Positions 26,552-35,659 of a stretch of 51,202 nt of DNA are shown in pieces (within the stretch, counting starts at the first letter, position 1; every line of letters starts with the position of its first letter). The DNA lies in the NCBI GenBank assembly GCA_019311115.1, contig JAFDDB010000009.1, positions 1 through 51,202 on the forward strand, read 5' to 3'. The position numbers and the translations under genes are program-made. The stretch comes from Deltaproteobacteria bacterium (GTDB lineage Bacteria; Myxococcota_A; UBA9160; SZUA-336). The notes under the pieces are model-generated. The model had not been told where the DNA came from and did not search any database. It saw only the letters and a list, made by a program, of their open reading frames with translations.

Positions 26552-27487
26552 ATGCACTCGCACGGCGCAGATTCGTCCGCAGGGCACGGTCGATCTCACG
26601 GGCGCGACGACGTTTCCGCGCTGCGAGCGGCGTTCGCCATCACCGTGAGCGTCCTGCTGCTCGAGGCCGTCGGGGGCTGGCTCACGGGCTCGGTCGCGCT
26701 GATGGCAGACGCGGGCCACATGCTGACCGACGCGGGCGCGCTCGCCATCGCGCTGTCCGCCGCCTGGATGGCCCGGCGGCCGCGCAGCGCCCAGAAGAGC
26801 TTCGGCTACGGCCGCGCCGAGATCCTCGGCGCGCTCGTGAACGGCATCCTGCTCGGCGGCGTCAGCGTCGGGATCGCGCTCGAGGCCTTCGAGCGCCTGG
26901 GGAATCCGGGTTCGGTACAGGTGGTCCCCATGCTCGCCATCGCCGTGGTCGGGCTCGCGGCGAACCTGCTGGCCGCCCGACTGCTGATGGGCTCGTCGCG
27001 GGAGAACCTGAACGTCCGCGCGGCCTTCCTGCACGTGCTCGGCGACGCCCTCGGCTCCGTCGCGGCGATCGTCGCCGGCCTCTCGCTGCTGCTCTTCGAC
27101 CTGCGGGCCGCGGACGCCGTCGCGGCCCTCGTCATCGCCGCCCTGCTCGTGGTGAGCGCGGTCCGCCTGGTACGCGAATCCGTCGACGTGCTGCTCGAGG
27201 GCGCTCCCCGCCACCTGGACATGGACGAGATCCGCGCCGAGGTCGAGCGCGTGCCGGGGGTGATCTCGGTGCACGACCTCCACATCTGGACGGTCAGCTC
27301 GGGCTTCCTGGCGATGAGCGCCCACGTCGACCTGGCCCCCGGAGCGGATCCCGAGGACACCCGGAAGGGCGTGCACCGCTTGCTCCACCAGCGCTACGCC
27401 GTCGAGCACACCACCATCCAGACCGAGGCCACCGCGCAGCCCGAGTTGCTCTCGATCGGCTCGGCGCCCTCCGAGCCGACGGGCTGA
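26552..27487 (+). CDS. Cation diffusion facilitator (Zn/Co/Cd exporter)
   Basis: The 311-residue CDF transporter exports divalent metal ions from the cytosol by proton antiport. A His-rich N-terminus ('MHSHGADSSAGHGRSHGRDD') is followed by six membrane segments. The metal site HxxxD appears in TM2 ('MADAGHMLTDAGAL') and again in TM5 ('FLHVLGDALGSVA'), and a C-terminal cytosolic domain contains 'VHDLHIWTVSSGF'. I chose ATG 26552 because it begins with the typical His cluster; the ORF-track TTG at 26516 is possible. No metal regulator is adjacent. Confidence 0.92.
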   Translation: MHSHGADSSAGHGRSHGRDDVSALRAAFAITVSVLLLEAVGGWLTGSVALMADAGHMLTDAGALAIALSAAWMARRPRSAQKSFGYGRAEILGALVNGILLGGVSVGIALEAFERLGNPGSVQVVPMLAIAVVGLAANLLAARLLMGSSRENLNVRAAFLHVLGDALGSVAAIVAGLSLLLFDLRAADAVAALVIAALLVVSAVRLVRESVDVLLEGAPRHLDMDEIRAEVERVPGVISVHDLHIWTVSSGFLAMSAHVDLAPGADPEDTRKGVHRLLHQRYAVEHTTIQTEATAQPELLSIGSAPSEPTG

Positions 27488-27514
27488 GCCGACGCACCGA
27501 GTCCCTGGGCCACC

Positions 27515-27542
27515 TTGGAAACCGCCGCGCCGAAGCTATAAT
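27515..27542 (+). promoter_or_regulatory. Promoter of the infA operon
   Basis: TTGGAA (27515-27520), a 16-base spacer and a perfect TATAAT (27537-27542). The predicted start near 27549 gives a leader of about 38 bases with GGAG 5 bases before the infA ATG. Confidence 0.75.
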
Positions 27543-27587
27543 GCGCACCGCGCAGCCCGGATCCTCCGGCTGCCAGACGGAGTGTGG

Positions 27588-27833
27588 ATGGCGAAGAGCG
27601 ACCTCGTCCAGGTCAGCGGCCAGGTGAAGAAGATCATCGGTGGCGGCCGCTACCAGGTGCTGCTCGACAACGGGCATACGATCACCGCGCAGCTCTCCGG
27701 ACGCATGCGACGTTTCCACATCCGGGTCATCGCGGGCGACCGCGTCACCTGCGGCGTCTCGCCGTACGACCCGACGCACGGGTTCATCACGTACCGCGAA
27801 CCGGCGGGCGGCCGCCCGACGGGCGCCCGCTAG
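27588..27833 (+). CDS. infA: Translation initiation factor IF-1
   Basis: IF-1 binds the ribosomal A site during initiation. The 81-residue S1/OB-fold protein is slightly longer than the usual 70-73 residues because of a Gly/Arg tail ('GGRPTGAR'). Signatures are 'VSGQVKKIIGGGRYQVLLDNGHTI', 'LSGRMRRFHIRVIAGDRV' and 'SPYDPTHGFITYR'. A consensus promoter and Shine-Dalgarno precede it. It heads an operon with nhaA, purE and a Na/Ca exchanger rather than ribosomal protein genes, so it may be a second copy. Confidence 0.93.
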   Translation: MAKSDLVQVSGQVKKIIGGGRYQVLLDNGHTITAQLSGRMRRFHIRVIAGDRVTCGVSPYDPTHGFITYREPAGGRPTGAR

Positions 27834-27854
27834 CGTCGGCACAGCGCCGAGCGA

Positions 27855-29228
27855 ATGGCGCACGGTCCTTCGCGGGGTGGCGTACCGGTCACGGCGCTGC
27901 CCGAGGAGCGCGTCGACCGCTGGACGGCGCCGCTGCGGCGCTTTCTCGAGATCGAGACCGCGGCCGGCCTGGTCCTGCTCGGCTGCACCGCCGCTGCGCT
28001 GTTCATCGCCAACAGCGAGTGGGCGCCGGCCATGCACCACCTGCTCGAGACGCCGATCGGCGTCACGTTTGGTGGCGAACGGCTGATCTTCCCGCTCGAG
28101 GTATGGATCAACGACGGGCTGATGACCGTCTTCTTCTTCGTCATCGGCCTCGAGATCAAGCGCGAGTTCGTACTCGGACAGCTTCGCGACCCGCGCCACG
28201 CCGCGCTGCCGCTGGCCGCGGCGCTCGGCGGCATGGTCGTGCCCGCGGGCATCTACCTCTTCCTCCAGTTCGGCGAGGCGGGCGAGCGGGGCTGGGGCAT
28301 CCCCATGGCCACCGACATCGCCTTCGTGGTGGGCGTGCTCTCGCTGCTGGGCCGCCGCGTCCCCCACTCGCTCCGCGTGCTGATGCTCACGCTGGCGATC
28401 GCCGACGACATCGGCGCGGTGATCGTGATCGCGATCGGCTACACCGACTACATCCAGACGCTGGCACTCGTGCTGGGCTTCGCGGGCTTCGGGATCTGCC
28501 TGCTGATCAACTGGGCCGGCGTGCGGAACGTCTGGGTCTACGTCGGCATGGGCAGCGTGATCTGGTTCCTCTTCCACGAGTCCGGCGTGCACACCACGGT
28601 GGCCGGCGTGATCCTGGGCATGATCACGCCCACCAACGCCTGGCTGCCGATCGGGAGGTTCTCCCAGACGATCCAGGAGGTCGACGACTTCATCGACCAG
28701 GAGGGCGCCTGGTACACAGACGAGCGCCGCAACGCCGTGCTCGAGCACGTGATGATGACGGCGCGCGAGAGCATGCCGCCGCTCGAGCGGCTCGAGAACG
28801 CACTGCACCCGTGGGTGTCGTTCGGGATCATGCCGCTCTTCGCGCTGGCAAACGCCGGCGTCGAGATCCACGCCGGCGGATGGCTGCACCCGATCAGCGT
28901 GGCCGTGGCGCTGGGCCTGCTGCTCGGCAAACCGGTAGGCATCTTCCTCACCTGCTGGGTCTGCGTACGCGCCGGGATCGCCCGCCTGCCGCACGACCTC
29001 GGCTGGCCCGAGATCCTGGGCGGCGGCTTCCTGGGCGGCATCGGCTTTACCATGGCACTCTTCATCGCCGGGCTGGCGCTCGAGGGCGACATGCTCGATT
29101 CCGCGAAGATCGGCATCCTGAGTGGCTCGGCGCTCAGCGCGGCCGTCGGCATGACGGTGCTGTTCGTCGTGCTGAGACGGCGCGCCGCCGCGAACGACGT
29201 GGCCGAAGAAAACCGGTCGGAGGAGTAG
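27855..29228 (+). CDS. nhaA: Na+/H+ antiporter NhaA
   Basis: The 457-residue inner-membrane antiporter exchanges Na+ or Li+ for protons and controls cytoplasmic pH. The two essential adjacent aspartates are present in 'LTLAIADDIGAVIVIAIGY', and the preceding 'MATDIAFVVGVLSLLG' and the C-terminal 'GGFLGGIGFTMALFIAGLAL' are typical. It is longer than E. coli NhaA because of an extended central loop near 'QEVDDFIDQEGAWYTDERR'. The ATG start lies 21 bases after infA, and only 3 bases separate its stop from purE. Confidence 0.96.
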   Translation: MAHGPSRGGVPVTALPEERVDRWTAPLRRFLEIETAAGLVLLGCTAAALFIANSEWAPAMHHLLETPIGVTFGGERLIFPLEVWINDGLMTVFFFVIGLEIKREFVLGQLRDPRHAALPLAAALGGMVVPAGIYLFLQFGEAGERGWGIPMATDIAFVVGVLSLLGRRVPHSLRVLMLTLAIADDIGAVIVIAIGYTDYIQTLALVLGFAGFGICLLINWAGVRNVWVYVGMGSVIWFLFHESGVHTTVAGVILGMITPTNAWLPIGRFSQTIQEVDDFIDQEGAWYTDERRNAVLEHVMMTARESMPPLERLENALHPWVSFGIMPLFALANAGVEIHAGGWLHPISVAVALGLLLGKPVGIFLTCWVCVRAGIARLPHDLGWPEILGGGFLGGIGFTMALFIAGLALEGDMLDSAKIGILSGSALSAAVGMTVLFVVLRRRAAANDVAEENRSEE

Positions 29229-29231
29229 TGG

Positions 29232-29765
29232 ATGGCTGACTCGGAACCCGCGGTACTGCTGATCGCCGGAAGCCCGAGCGACCTGGACCTGGTGCTACGC
29301 AGTCAGGAGATGCTCGACCGTCTCCAGATCCGCAGCGAGATCCGGGTCCAGTCGGCACACCGGACGCCGGAAGCCGCGGCCAGGAGCGCAAGCGATGCCG
29401 AGCGCGACGGCTTCGACGTGATCATCGCCTTTGCCGGCATGGCCGCACACCTGGCGGGCGTCTGCGCCGCGCACACGCTGCTTCCCGTGATCGCCGTACC
29501 CGTCGCTTCGGGAGCGCTCGGGGGCGTGGACGCCGCACTGGCATGCCTGCAGATGCCGCCGGGGACGCCGCTCGCCGCCGTCGCGATCGACGGCGCGCGG
29601 AACGCCTCGCTGCTCGCCGCGCGGATCCTGGCGGTCCGTGAGCCGGCGCTGCGCGCGAAGTTGCGCGAGATCGCGGCCGAAGACCTCGAACGCTACGACG
29701 AAGCCAACGTCGCCAGCGAGATCGAGAAGCGCAAGCAGGCGCGGCGGGCGAAGGCCGGCCGGTGA
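29232..29765 (+). CDS. purE: N5-CAIR mutase PurE
   Basis: PurE rearranges N5-carboxyaminoimidazole ribonucleotide to CAIR in purine synthesis. The 177-residue protein has the class I patterns 'LIAGSPSDLDLV', 'RVQSAHRTPEAA', 'IIAFAGMAAHLAGVCAAHT' and 'AIDGARNASLLAARIL'. The usual first motif is GSxSDwxxM; here the last position is Val, a small deviation. purK is not adjacent, although class I PurE normally depends on PurK, so it must be elsewhere if the pathway is standard. It overlaps the next gene as GTGA. Confidence 0.93.
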   Translation: MADSEPAVLLIAGSPSDLDLVLRSQEMLDRLQIRSEIRVQSAHRTPEAAARSASDAERDGFDVIIAFAGMAAHLAGVCAAHTLLPVIAVPVASGALGGVDAALACLQMPPGTPLAAVAIDGARNASLLAARILAVREPALRAKLREIAAEDLERYDEANVASEIEKRKQARRAKAGR

Positions 29766-30715
29766 ACGCAGGGCTGCTGCTGCAGCTTCTCGCGATCGTC
29801 GCCGCGTTCGTGCTCCTCTGGTGGGGCGCCGACATGCTCGTGGGCTCGTCGGCGCGGATCGCGCGCCGCTTCGGCGTGTCGGACTACCTGATCGGCATGA
29901 CGATCGTCGCGATCGGGACCTCGGCCCCGGAGATGGTCGTGACGCTGGTCGCCGCGGTCGAAGGCCACGGCAACGTCTCGGTCGGCAACGTGGTCGGGTC
30001 CAACGTCTTCAACCTGGGCATCATCCTCGGGCTCTGCGCCGGCATCTGGACGGTGCCCGCGGCCCGCGCACAGGTCTACAACGACGTCCCCCTGCTGGTC
30101 GGGGCGTCGGCCCTGCTGCTCTTCTTCGTACGCGATTCAGCGCTCAGCCGGGTCGAGGGCGGAATCCTGCTGGCCACGTTCGCGTTGTACGCCATCTGGG
30201 TCTTCGTTCGAAAGGACGACGGCAACGACCCGGCCGAAGACGTGCCACGCGGCGCCTCCACCTGGAAGGACGGCCCGACGCTGGCCGTCGGCATCGGGGC
30301 CGTGCTCGTTGGCTCCTACCTGCTCGTCGGGAACGCCGTCGCGCTCGCGAAGGACGTCGGCGTCTCCCAGTGGGTGATCGGCGTGACCGTCGTGGCCGCC
30401 GGCACGTCGGTTCCGGAGCTCGCGACCTCGATCGCCGCCGGCCGCCGCGGCCACCTGGCGCTGCTCGCCGGAAACCTGATCGGAAGCGACATCGTGAACA
30501 TGCTCGGCGTACTCGGCCTGGCCGCGACGCTGAACACGTTGGAGGTGGCGGAGGCCGCGCGGTGGGGCATCGGCACCATGCTAGCGGCCATGTGCCTGCT
30601 CTTCGTACTCATGCGCACCGGCTGGAGACTGACGCGCACCGAGGGAGCGCTGCTCGTGGCAGTCGCCCTGCTGCGCTGGGGACTCGACCTGGCTCAGCGC
30701 TCGGGCGGGTCGTAG
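29762..30715 (+). CDS. CaCA-family Na+/Ca2+ exchanger (YrbG-like)
   Basis: The 317-residue membrane exchanger has the two inverted alpha-repeats diagnostic of the family: 'GMTIVAIGTSAPEMVVTLVA' with 'GNVVGSNVFN', and 'GVTVVAAGTSVPELATSIAA' with 'GNLIGSDIVNM'. Ten membrane segments are expected. It would move Ca2+ out against Na+ and so may share ion traffic with NhaA in the same operon. The GTG start overlaps purE by 4 bases. Its 3' end overlaps the convergent greA/B-like gene by 22 bases. Confidence 0.95.
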   Translation: MNAGLLLQLLAIVAAFVLLWWGADMLVGSSARIARRFGVSDYLIGMTIVAIGTSAPEMVVTLVAAVEGHGNVSVGNVVGSNVFNLGIILGLCAGIWTVPAARAQVYNDVPLLVGASALLLFFVRDSALSRVEGGILLATFALYAIWVFVRKDDGNDPAEDVPRGASTWKDGPTLAVGIGAVLVGSYLLVGNAVALAKDVGVSQWVIGVTVVAAGTSVPELATSIAAGRRGHLALLAGNLIGSDIVNMLGVLGLAATLNTLEVAEAARWGIGTMLAAMCLLFVLMRTGWRLTRTEGALLVAVALLRWGLDLAQRSGGS

Positions 30716-31218
30716 TCGACGGCAACGACCTCGAGGACGAGCTCGCCCTTGGGACGGCGGATCAGGACCTCGTCGCCTTCCTGCTTTCCGAGCAGAGCGC
30801 GGCCCACCGGCGACTCGATCGAGACGTCGCCCTTTTCGACGTCACTCTCGTCGGGACCGACCAGTCGATAGCGGACGTGCTCGCCTGCCTCGTTCTCGAC
30901 CGTCACCCACGAGCCGAAGTACGCGCGGCCGTCACGGGCTCGCACTTCGGAGACGACCGTCAGCCGGTCGAGACGCTTGGACAGGAAGCGGAGCCGCGCA
31001 TCGATCTCGCGCAGCCGCTTCTTGCCGTAGATGTACTCGGCGTTCTCGGAACGATCGCCCAGGGCGGCCGCGGCCTTGACCTCGCGCGTGACACGCGGGC
31101 GCTCCTCGCTCCAGAGGCGCTCGACCTCGGCCCGCAGGCGCGCCTCGCCTTCGGGCGTGATGTAGCTGAGCGCACCCCCCTCGCTCTCGCCCCCCCGGTC
31201 GCTGACGCGCCTCGCCAT
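30694..31218 (-). CDS. greB: GreA/GreB-family transcript cleavage factor
   Basis: Gre factors enter the RNA polymerase secondary channel and stimulate cleavage of backtracked RNA. The 174-residue protein has the N-terminal coiled coil ('SYITPEGEARLRAEVERLWSEERP', 'GDRSENAEYIYGKKRLREIDARLRFL') with the acidic tip pair in 'GDRSENAEY', and a C-terminal FKBP-like domain ('SIESPVGRALLGKQEGDEV', 'ELVLEVVAVDYD'). The tail sequence is closer to GreB than GreA. ATG 31218 gives a 20-residue N-terminal extension before the coiled coil. It follows the receiver-domain gene by 16 bases. Confidence 0.92.
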   Translation of the reverse strand: MARRVSDRGGESEGGALSYITPEGEARLRAEVERLWSEERPRVTREVKAAAALGDRSENAEYIYGKKRLREIDARLRFLSKRLDRLTVVSEVRARDGRAYFGSWVTVENEAGEHVRYRLVGPDESDVEKGDVSIESPVGRALLGKQEGDEVLIRRPKGELVLEVVAVDYDPPER

Positions 31219-31234
31219 GCGGCGAGGCTCACTC

Positions 31235-31600
31235 TCAGCCCAGGGCGGCGTCAAGGGCGGCGACGAGGTCGGCGCTCGCGATGGGCTTGGTCAGGGTCTT
31301 CACGGCTCCGAGACGCTCCGCCGTTCGCAGCGGATCCAGGTTGAACGGGCCGCCCCCGCCCGAGATCACGATGATCTTGATCTCGGGGAAGTCGGTGCGC
31401 AGCTCGAGCAGGGTCTCGAGCCCCTCCTTCTCTGGCATGTAGAGGTCGAGGATCACGACATCGGCGCGCTTCTGGCGGTAGAGATCGCTCGCCTGGAAGC
31501 CGTCCTCGGCGAGTATCACCTCGTGCCCCGCCCGAAGAAGCATCCGAGCCAGGACCGAGCGGACCTGCTCGTCGTCGTCCGCCACGAGCACTCGTGCCAT
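31235..31600 (-). CDS. Stand-alone response regulator receiver domain
   Basis: The 121-residue protein is a single CheY-like receiver: the acidic pocket 'VLVADDDEQVR', the phospho-Asp in 'VVILDLYMPEKEG', the switch Ser in 'IIVISGGGG' and the conserved Lys in 'AVKTLTKPI'. No output domain is present, so it acts through protein contact. No histidine kinase is nearby. It is probably co-transcribed with the Gre factor downstream. Three 7-base tandem repeats CCGA(A/C)TC (31602-31622, plus strand) lie immediately before its start codon. Confidence 0.93.
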   Translation of the reverse strand: MARVLVADDDEQVRSVLARMLLRAGHEVILAEDGFQASDLYRQKRADVVILDLYMPEKEGLETLLELRTDFPEIKIIVISGGGGPFNLDPLRTAERLGAVKTLTKPIASADLVAALDAALG

Positions 31601-31676
31601 ACCGACTCCCGAATCCCGAATCCAGCCTAACACACCAGGGGAAACCCGGATTCCGGCTCGGCTGCGGGTCCGCTGC

Positions 31677-31682
31677 TAGTAT
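31677..31682 (+). promoter_or_regulatory. Candidate -10 of ABC exporter, near-leaderless
   Basis: TAGTAT followed by TCGGCCCCG and ATG 31692. The same TAGTATTCGG string precedes the xdhC ATG at nearly identical distance on the other strand. No clear -35. Confidence 0.4.
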
Positions 31683-31691
31683 TCGGCCCCG

Positions 31692-33668
31692 ATGCCGGCC
31701 ACTCCGCCCCCCACCCCATCGGCTGCGGGCTCGCTCGCGGGTCTGGGCTCCGGGCGGACGGACGACCGCCTGAGCCTGCGGCTCGTCCTGCACATTCTCG
31801 TGCGGACCCTGCCGATCCTCCGGGACGTCCGGGGCCCGCTGATCTGGATCTCGGCGGGCTTCGTCGCGCTCGCGCTACTGGGCCTGCCGCTCGCGGGCAT
31901 CTTCATCGGCAGCCTCTGGGACGGGATCCTCTCGGGCAAGCCCCTCGCCGCGAGCCAGGCCGGGCTGCTGGGGCTCGACGCCGCGAGCTTCGTCGAAGTG
32001 GACTCGCTCGGCCCCGAAGCGCGCCGCATGGTGAGGACGAACTGGCTGATCGCACTGACGGTCGTCATCGGGGTCCTGCTGCCGCTCGGCGCCGGGCTGG
32101 CCTACGCGATGGTGTGGCTGCTCCAGCGCATCAACCAGGTGTTGCGGGTCCGGCTACTCGAGCAGTTCCAGGCGCTCTCGCTCCGCTTCCACGCCGACTC
32201 GCGCGTCGGCGACGCGATCTACCGGCTGTACCAGGACAGCTCGATGGTCACGGCCGTGATCAACACGCTCTTCCTGCAGCCCGCCCGCTTCGGCTTCACC
32301 TTCCTGCTGGCCATCGTGACGGTGACGATCCTGGACCCGCTCTTCGGTCTGCTGCTCGCCTCGGCGTGGCTGCCCTCGCTCTGGCTCGGCTACCGCTTCT
32401 CGAGTCCGCTGCGCGTCAGCTTCCGGCGCGCACGAGAGGCGAACAGCGACCTGACTTCGCGCATCCAGGAAGTCGTCGCGGGCATCGAGGTGATCAAGGG
32501 CTACGGAGCCGAGCGCGCAGAGCAGCGCGCGTTCGAGGACGCCTCGAGGCAGGCCTTCGACGAGGCGTTCGACGCGCGCAGCCGCTACGCGCTCTTCGGC
32601 GTGGCGGCGTTCTGGATCGTGGGACCGGTGCTGCTGGCGGGCAGCGCGCGAGCCGCCATGCTCTCGTCGTACGAAGCCGAGACCTTCGCGCCGACCCTGG
32701 CGGCCCTGCTCGGGCTCGGCGCGCTCTGGACGCTCGGGGTGTTCAACTTCTTCAAGGGGCGCAACGGCTCCGGCACGCAGTCGATCGAGTGGCTGTTCCG
32801 GAACTGGGGGCGCGCGCAGGACATCGCGATCGGGCTCGACCGCGTCTTCGAGGTGCTGGACCTGGAGCCGGAGATCCAGGACGCGCCGGGCGCCGTGCCG
32901 CTCTCCGGGCTCGAACACAGCATCCGCTTCCGCGACGTGGCGTTCTCGTACGAGCCGGGCCGGCCGGTCCTCGAGGACGTGAACCTGGAAGTCGGGCCCG
33001 GCAGCATCACCGCGATCGTCGGCTCGACGGGATCGGGAAAGACGACGCTGCTGTCGCTTCTCCTTCGGCTCTACGAGCCGGACCGCGGCCGCATCGAGAT
33101 CGACGGAACGGACCTTCGCGAACTCCAGGTCGCCAGCCTGCGAGCCAACGTCTCGATCGCGCTGCAGGAGAACATCCTCTTCGACGCTTCCGTGCGCGAG
33201 AACATCCGCTACGCGGTGCCGAACGCCTCGCACGAGCAGGTGCGCGCCGCCGCCCACGTGGCGTGCGCCGACGAGTTCATCGAAGCCCTGCCCGAGGGCT
33301 ACGACACGCCGCTCGGCGAGCGCGGCGCCAAGCTGTCGACCGGCCAGCGCCAGCGCCTGTCGATCGCGCGCGCGGTGCTCAAGGACACCCCGATCCTGGT
33401 GCTCGACGAGCCGACGGCCGCGCTCGACGCCGAGACCGAGCTCGCCGTTCTCGAGCGCCTGTCCGCGTGGGGCGAGGGGCGCGCAATCTTGCTGATCACG
33501 CACCGGCTCTCGACGATCCGCCGCGCGGACCGCATCGTCGTGCTCGAGGACGGCCGCATCTGCGAGGACGGCTCCCACGACGAGCTGATGCGCCGGCCGG
33601 CCGGCGGCTACCGCGGACTGGTGGAGCACGAGAGCGGGACCGCACCCGTCCTGGGCTCGCCCGGGTGA
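31692..33668 (+). CDS. ABC exporter half-transporter 1
   Basis: The 658-residue protein has an MsbA-type membrane domain fused to an ATPase. Six membrane segments lie within residues about 35-365; the ATPase starts near 400. Motifs are Walker A 'GSTGSGKTT', signature '[14 protein letters not shown]' (Thr for the third Gly), Walker B '[14 protein letters not shown]' and the H-loop 'LITHRLSTI'. The ATP-site residues are intact. It overlaps the second exporter gene as GTGA, so they probably form a heterodimer exporting a lipid, peptide or small molecule. The substrate is not predictable. Confidence 0.94.
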   Translation: MPATPPPTPSAAGSLAGLGSGRTDDRLSLRLVLHILVRTLPILRDVRGPLIWISAGFVALALLGLPLAGIFIGSLWDGILSGKPLAASQAGLLGLDAASFVEVDSLGPEARRMVRTNWLIALTVVIGVLLPLGAGLAYAMVWLLQRINQVLRVRLLEQFQALSLRFHADSRVGDAIYRLYQDSSMVTAVINTLFLQPARFGFTFLLAIVTVTILDPLFGLLLASAWLPSLWLGYRFSSPLRVSFRRAREANSDLTSRIQEVVAGIEVIKGYGAERAEQRAFEDASRQAFDEAFDARSRYALFGVAAFWIVGPVLLAGSARAAMLSSYEAETFAPTLAALLGLGALWTLGVFNFFKGRNGSGTQSIEWLFRNWGRAQDIAIGLDRVFEVLDLEPEIQDAPGAVPLSGLEHSIRFRDVAFSYEPGRPVLEDVNLEVGPGSITAIVGSTGSGKTTLLSLLLRLYEPDRGRIEIDGTDLRELQVASLRANVSIALQENILFDASVRENIRYAVPNASHEQVRAAAHVACADEFIEALPEGYDTPLGERGAKLSTGQRQRLSIARAVLKDTPILVLDEPTAALDAETELAVLERLSAWGEGRAILLITHRLSTIRRADRIVVLEDGRICEDGSHDELMRRPAGGYRGLVEHESGTAPVLGSPG

Positions 33669-35632
33669 GTACACCCGAACACCGCGAGGGGATCGAGACC
33701 GGCGAGGCCTTGCGCGTCTTCGCGCGCGCGCTGCGCTACGTGTGGCCGTTTCGGGGCCGCTTCGCCGCGAAGACCAGCCTGACGTTCCTGAGCGTGCTGC
33801 CGAGCGTGCTGCTGCCGTGGCCGATCAAGATCGTGATCGACCACGTGGTGCAGGCGATCCCGATCGGCGACACGCCGACCCCCTACCCGGCGTTCGTGCA
33901 GTACTTCCTCGATCCGCTCGTGGGAGCCTCGACGCTCGAGATCCTGCTCTGGGTGGTGGGCGTACAGGCGGTGCTGATCGTGTTGATCGGCGCGTTCGGC
34001 ACGCAGGGATCCGAGGCCGACCGGGCCGACGGCTGGATGGTGCAGGGCTGGGACTCGGCCACTCGCAGCGAGAACGAGGCCAACGCCGGGTTCAGCTTCG
34101 CGGGCGGGCTGCTCGGGCTCTACGACTACCGCTTCACGCTGCGCCTCACCCAGGCGTTCAACCACTACTACCGGTCGAAGCTCTTCGAGCGCATCCAGTC
34201 GCTGCCCATGACCGCATTCAACGACGCCAGGATCGGCGACTCCATCTACCGCGTCATGTACGACACGCCGTCGATCACCAGCATGAGCTACCAGGTGATC
34301 CTGACGCCGCTGGTCGCGCCCGCCTCGATCGGCATCCGGGCGCTGGTGATCTGGCTCGCCTACGACAGCGTCGGGCTGGCCTGGGCGGGGATGGCGGCGC
34401 TGCCGATCGTGCTGCTGGCGACCCTGCCCTTCTCGCGCGCGATCCGGCGCACTGCCGAGGAGAGCCGCACCACCGGCGCCAAGACGACCGCCACGGTCGA
34501 GGAGGGCGTCACCCACGTGCTCGCCGTCCAGAGCCTGGGGGCGCAGGGACGCGAGAAGCGCCGCTTCGACCGCGACTCGTGGCGCTCGTTCAGCGCGTTC
34601 CGGAAGCTCGTGCTGACGTTGATCGCCGCCTGGACGGTCGCCGCGCTTCCACTCCTCGCGCTGGCGCTCTGGGTCTTCTACCGCGTGACCGACAGCGTGA
34701 TCGAAGGCGTGTACACGCCGGGCGACTTCGCCCTGCTCTTCACGTACTTCTTCCAGATCTCCGACGGCGCGATCCGCCTGGGCTCGCTCTGGATCTCCAT
34801 CCAGGGCAGCGCCGCGGGGCTCCACCGCGTCTTCTTCCTGATGGACGCCCCTTCCGAGGACGACGCTCCGGGTTCCGCGCCGCTGGCGCCGGTCCGCGAG
34901 GGAATCCGCATCGAGGACGTGAGCTACCACTACCCCGACGGCACGCCGGCCCTCTCGCACGTCGACCTCGAAGCCCGGATCGGCGAGGTCGTGGCGCTGG
35001 TCGGCCCGGCGGGTGCGGGCAAGACCACGCTCGCCTGGACGATCCCGCGCTACGTCACGCCGGACTCCGGACGGGTGCTCGCCGACGGAGTCGACACGGC
35101 GACCGTCACGCTGGCCTCGCTGCGCGCACAGGTCGCGTTCGTCTTCCAGGAGGTCTCGCTCTTCGACGCGACCGTCGCCGAGAACATCCGCGTCGGAAAC
35201 CCCGACGCCACCGACGCCCAGGTCGAGCGCGCCGCCCGCAGTGCACGCGCCCACGAGTTCATCCGCGCGCTACCGCAGGGCTACGACACCCCGCTGGGCC
35301 GCGCGGGAGGCAAGCTCTCGGTCGGCCAGAAGCAACGCCTGTCGATCGCGCGCGCCCTCGTCCGCGAAGCCCCCATCCTGATCCTCGACGAACCGACGGC
35401 CGCACTCGACCCCGCCACCGAACGAGAACTCGTAGCTGCCCTGCACGAAGCCAGCCGAGACCGCCTCGTGATCATCATCGCCCACCGCCTCTCGTCCATC
35501 CGGGCCGCCCACCGCATCGCGTTCCTCGAAGACGGCGGCATCATCGAAGAGGGAACCCACGACGAGCTGATGGCGAACCCGGCCGGCGCCTACCGCCGCT
35601 TCGTAGAGCTGCAGGTACGAGGCGCAGCGTAG
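33665..35632 (+). CDS. ABC exporter half-transporter 2
   Basis: This second half-transporter has 655 residues and the same membrane-ATPase order, with membrane segments between about 35 and 385. Walker A is 'GPAGAGKTT', the signature '[14 protein letters not shown]' (Val for the third Gly), Walker B '[14 protein letters not shown]' and the H-loop 'IIAHRLSSI'. An insertion near residues 110-145 ('GTQGSEADRADGWMVQGW') is not matched in its partner. GTG 33665 is the real start; the ORF-track N-terminal 517 residues are a frame shadow of half-transporter 1. Both ATP sites look competent, unlike many degenerate heterodimers. Confidence 0.94.
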   Translation: MSTPEHREGIETGEALRVFARALRYVWPFRGRFAAKTSLTFLSVLPSVLLPWPIKIVIDHVVQAIPIGDTPTPYPAFVQYFLDPLVGASTLEILLWVVGVQAVLIVLIGAFGTQGSEADRADGWMVQGWDSATRSENEANAGFSFAGGLLGLYDYRFTLRLTQAFNHYYRSKLFERIQSLPMTAFNDARIGDSIYRVMYDTPSITSMSYQVILTPLVAPASIGIRALVIWLAYDSVGLAWAGMAALPIVLLATLPFSRAIRRTAEESRTTGAKTTATVEEGVTHVLAVQSLGAQGREKRRFDRDSWRSFSAFRKLVLTLIAAWTVAALPLLALALWVFYRVTDSVIEGVYTPGDFALLFTYFFQISDGAIRLGSLWISIQGSAAGLHRVFFLMDAPSEDDAPGSAPLAPVREGIRIEDVSYHYPDGTPALSHVDLEARIGEVVALVGPAGAGKTTLAWTIPRYVTPDSGRVLADGVDTATVTLASLRAQVAFVFQEVSLFDATVAENIRVGNPDATDAQVERAARSARAHEFIRALPQGYDTPLGRAGGKLSVGQKQRLSIARALVREAPILILDEPTAALDPATERELVAALHEASRDRLVIIIAHRLSSIRAAHRIAFLEDGGIIEEGTHDELMANPAGAYRRFVELQVRGAA

Positions 35633-35659
35633 GCGCGGAACGCCGTCCGCAAGCCTGGA

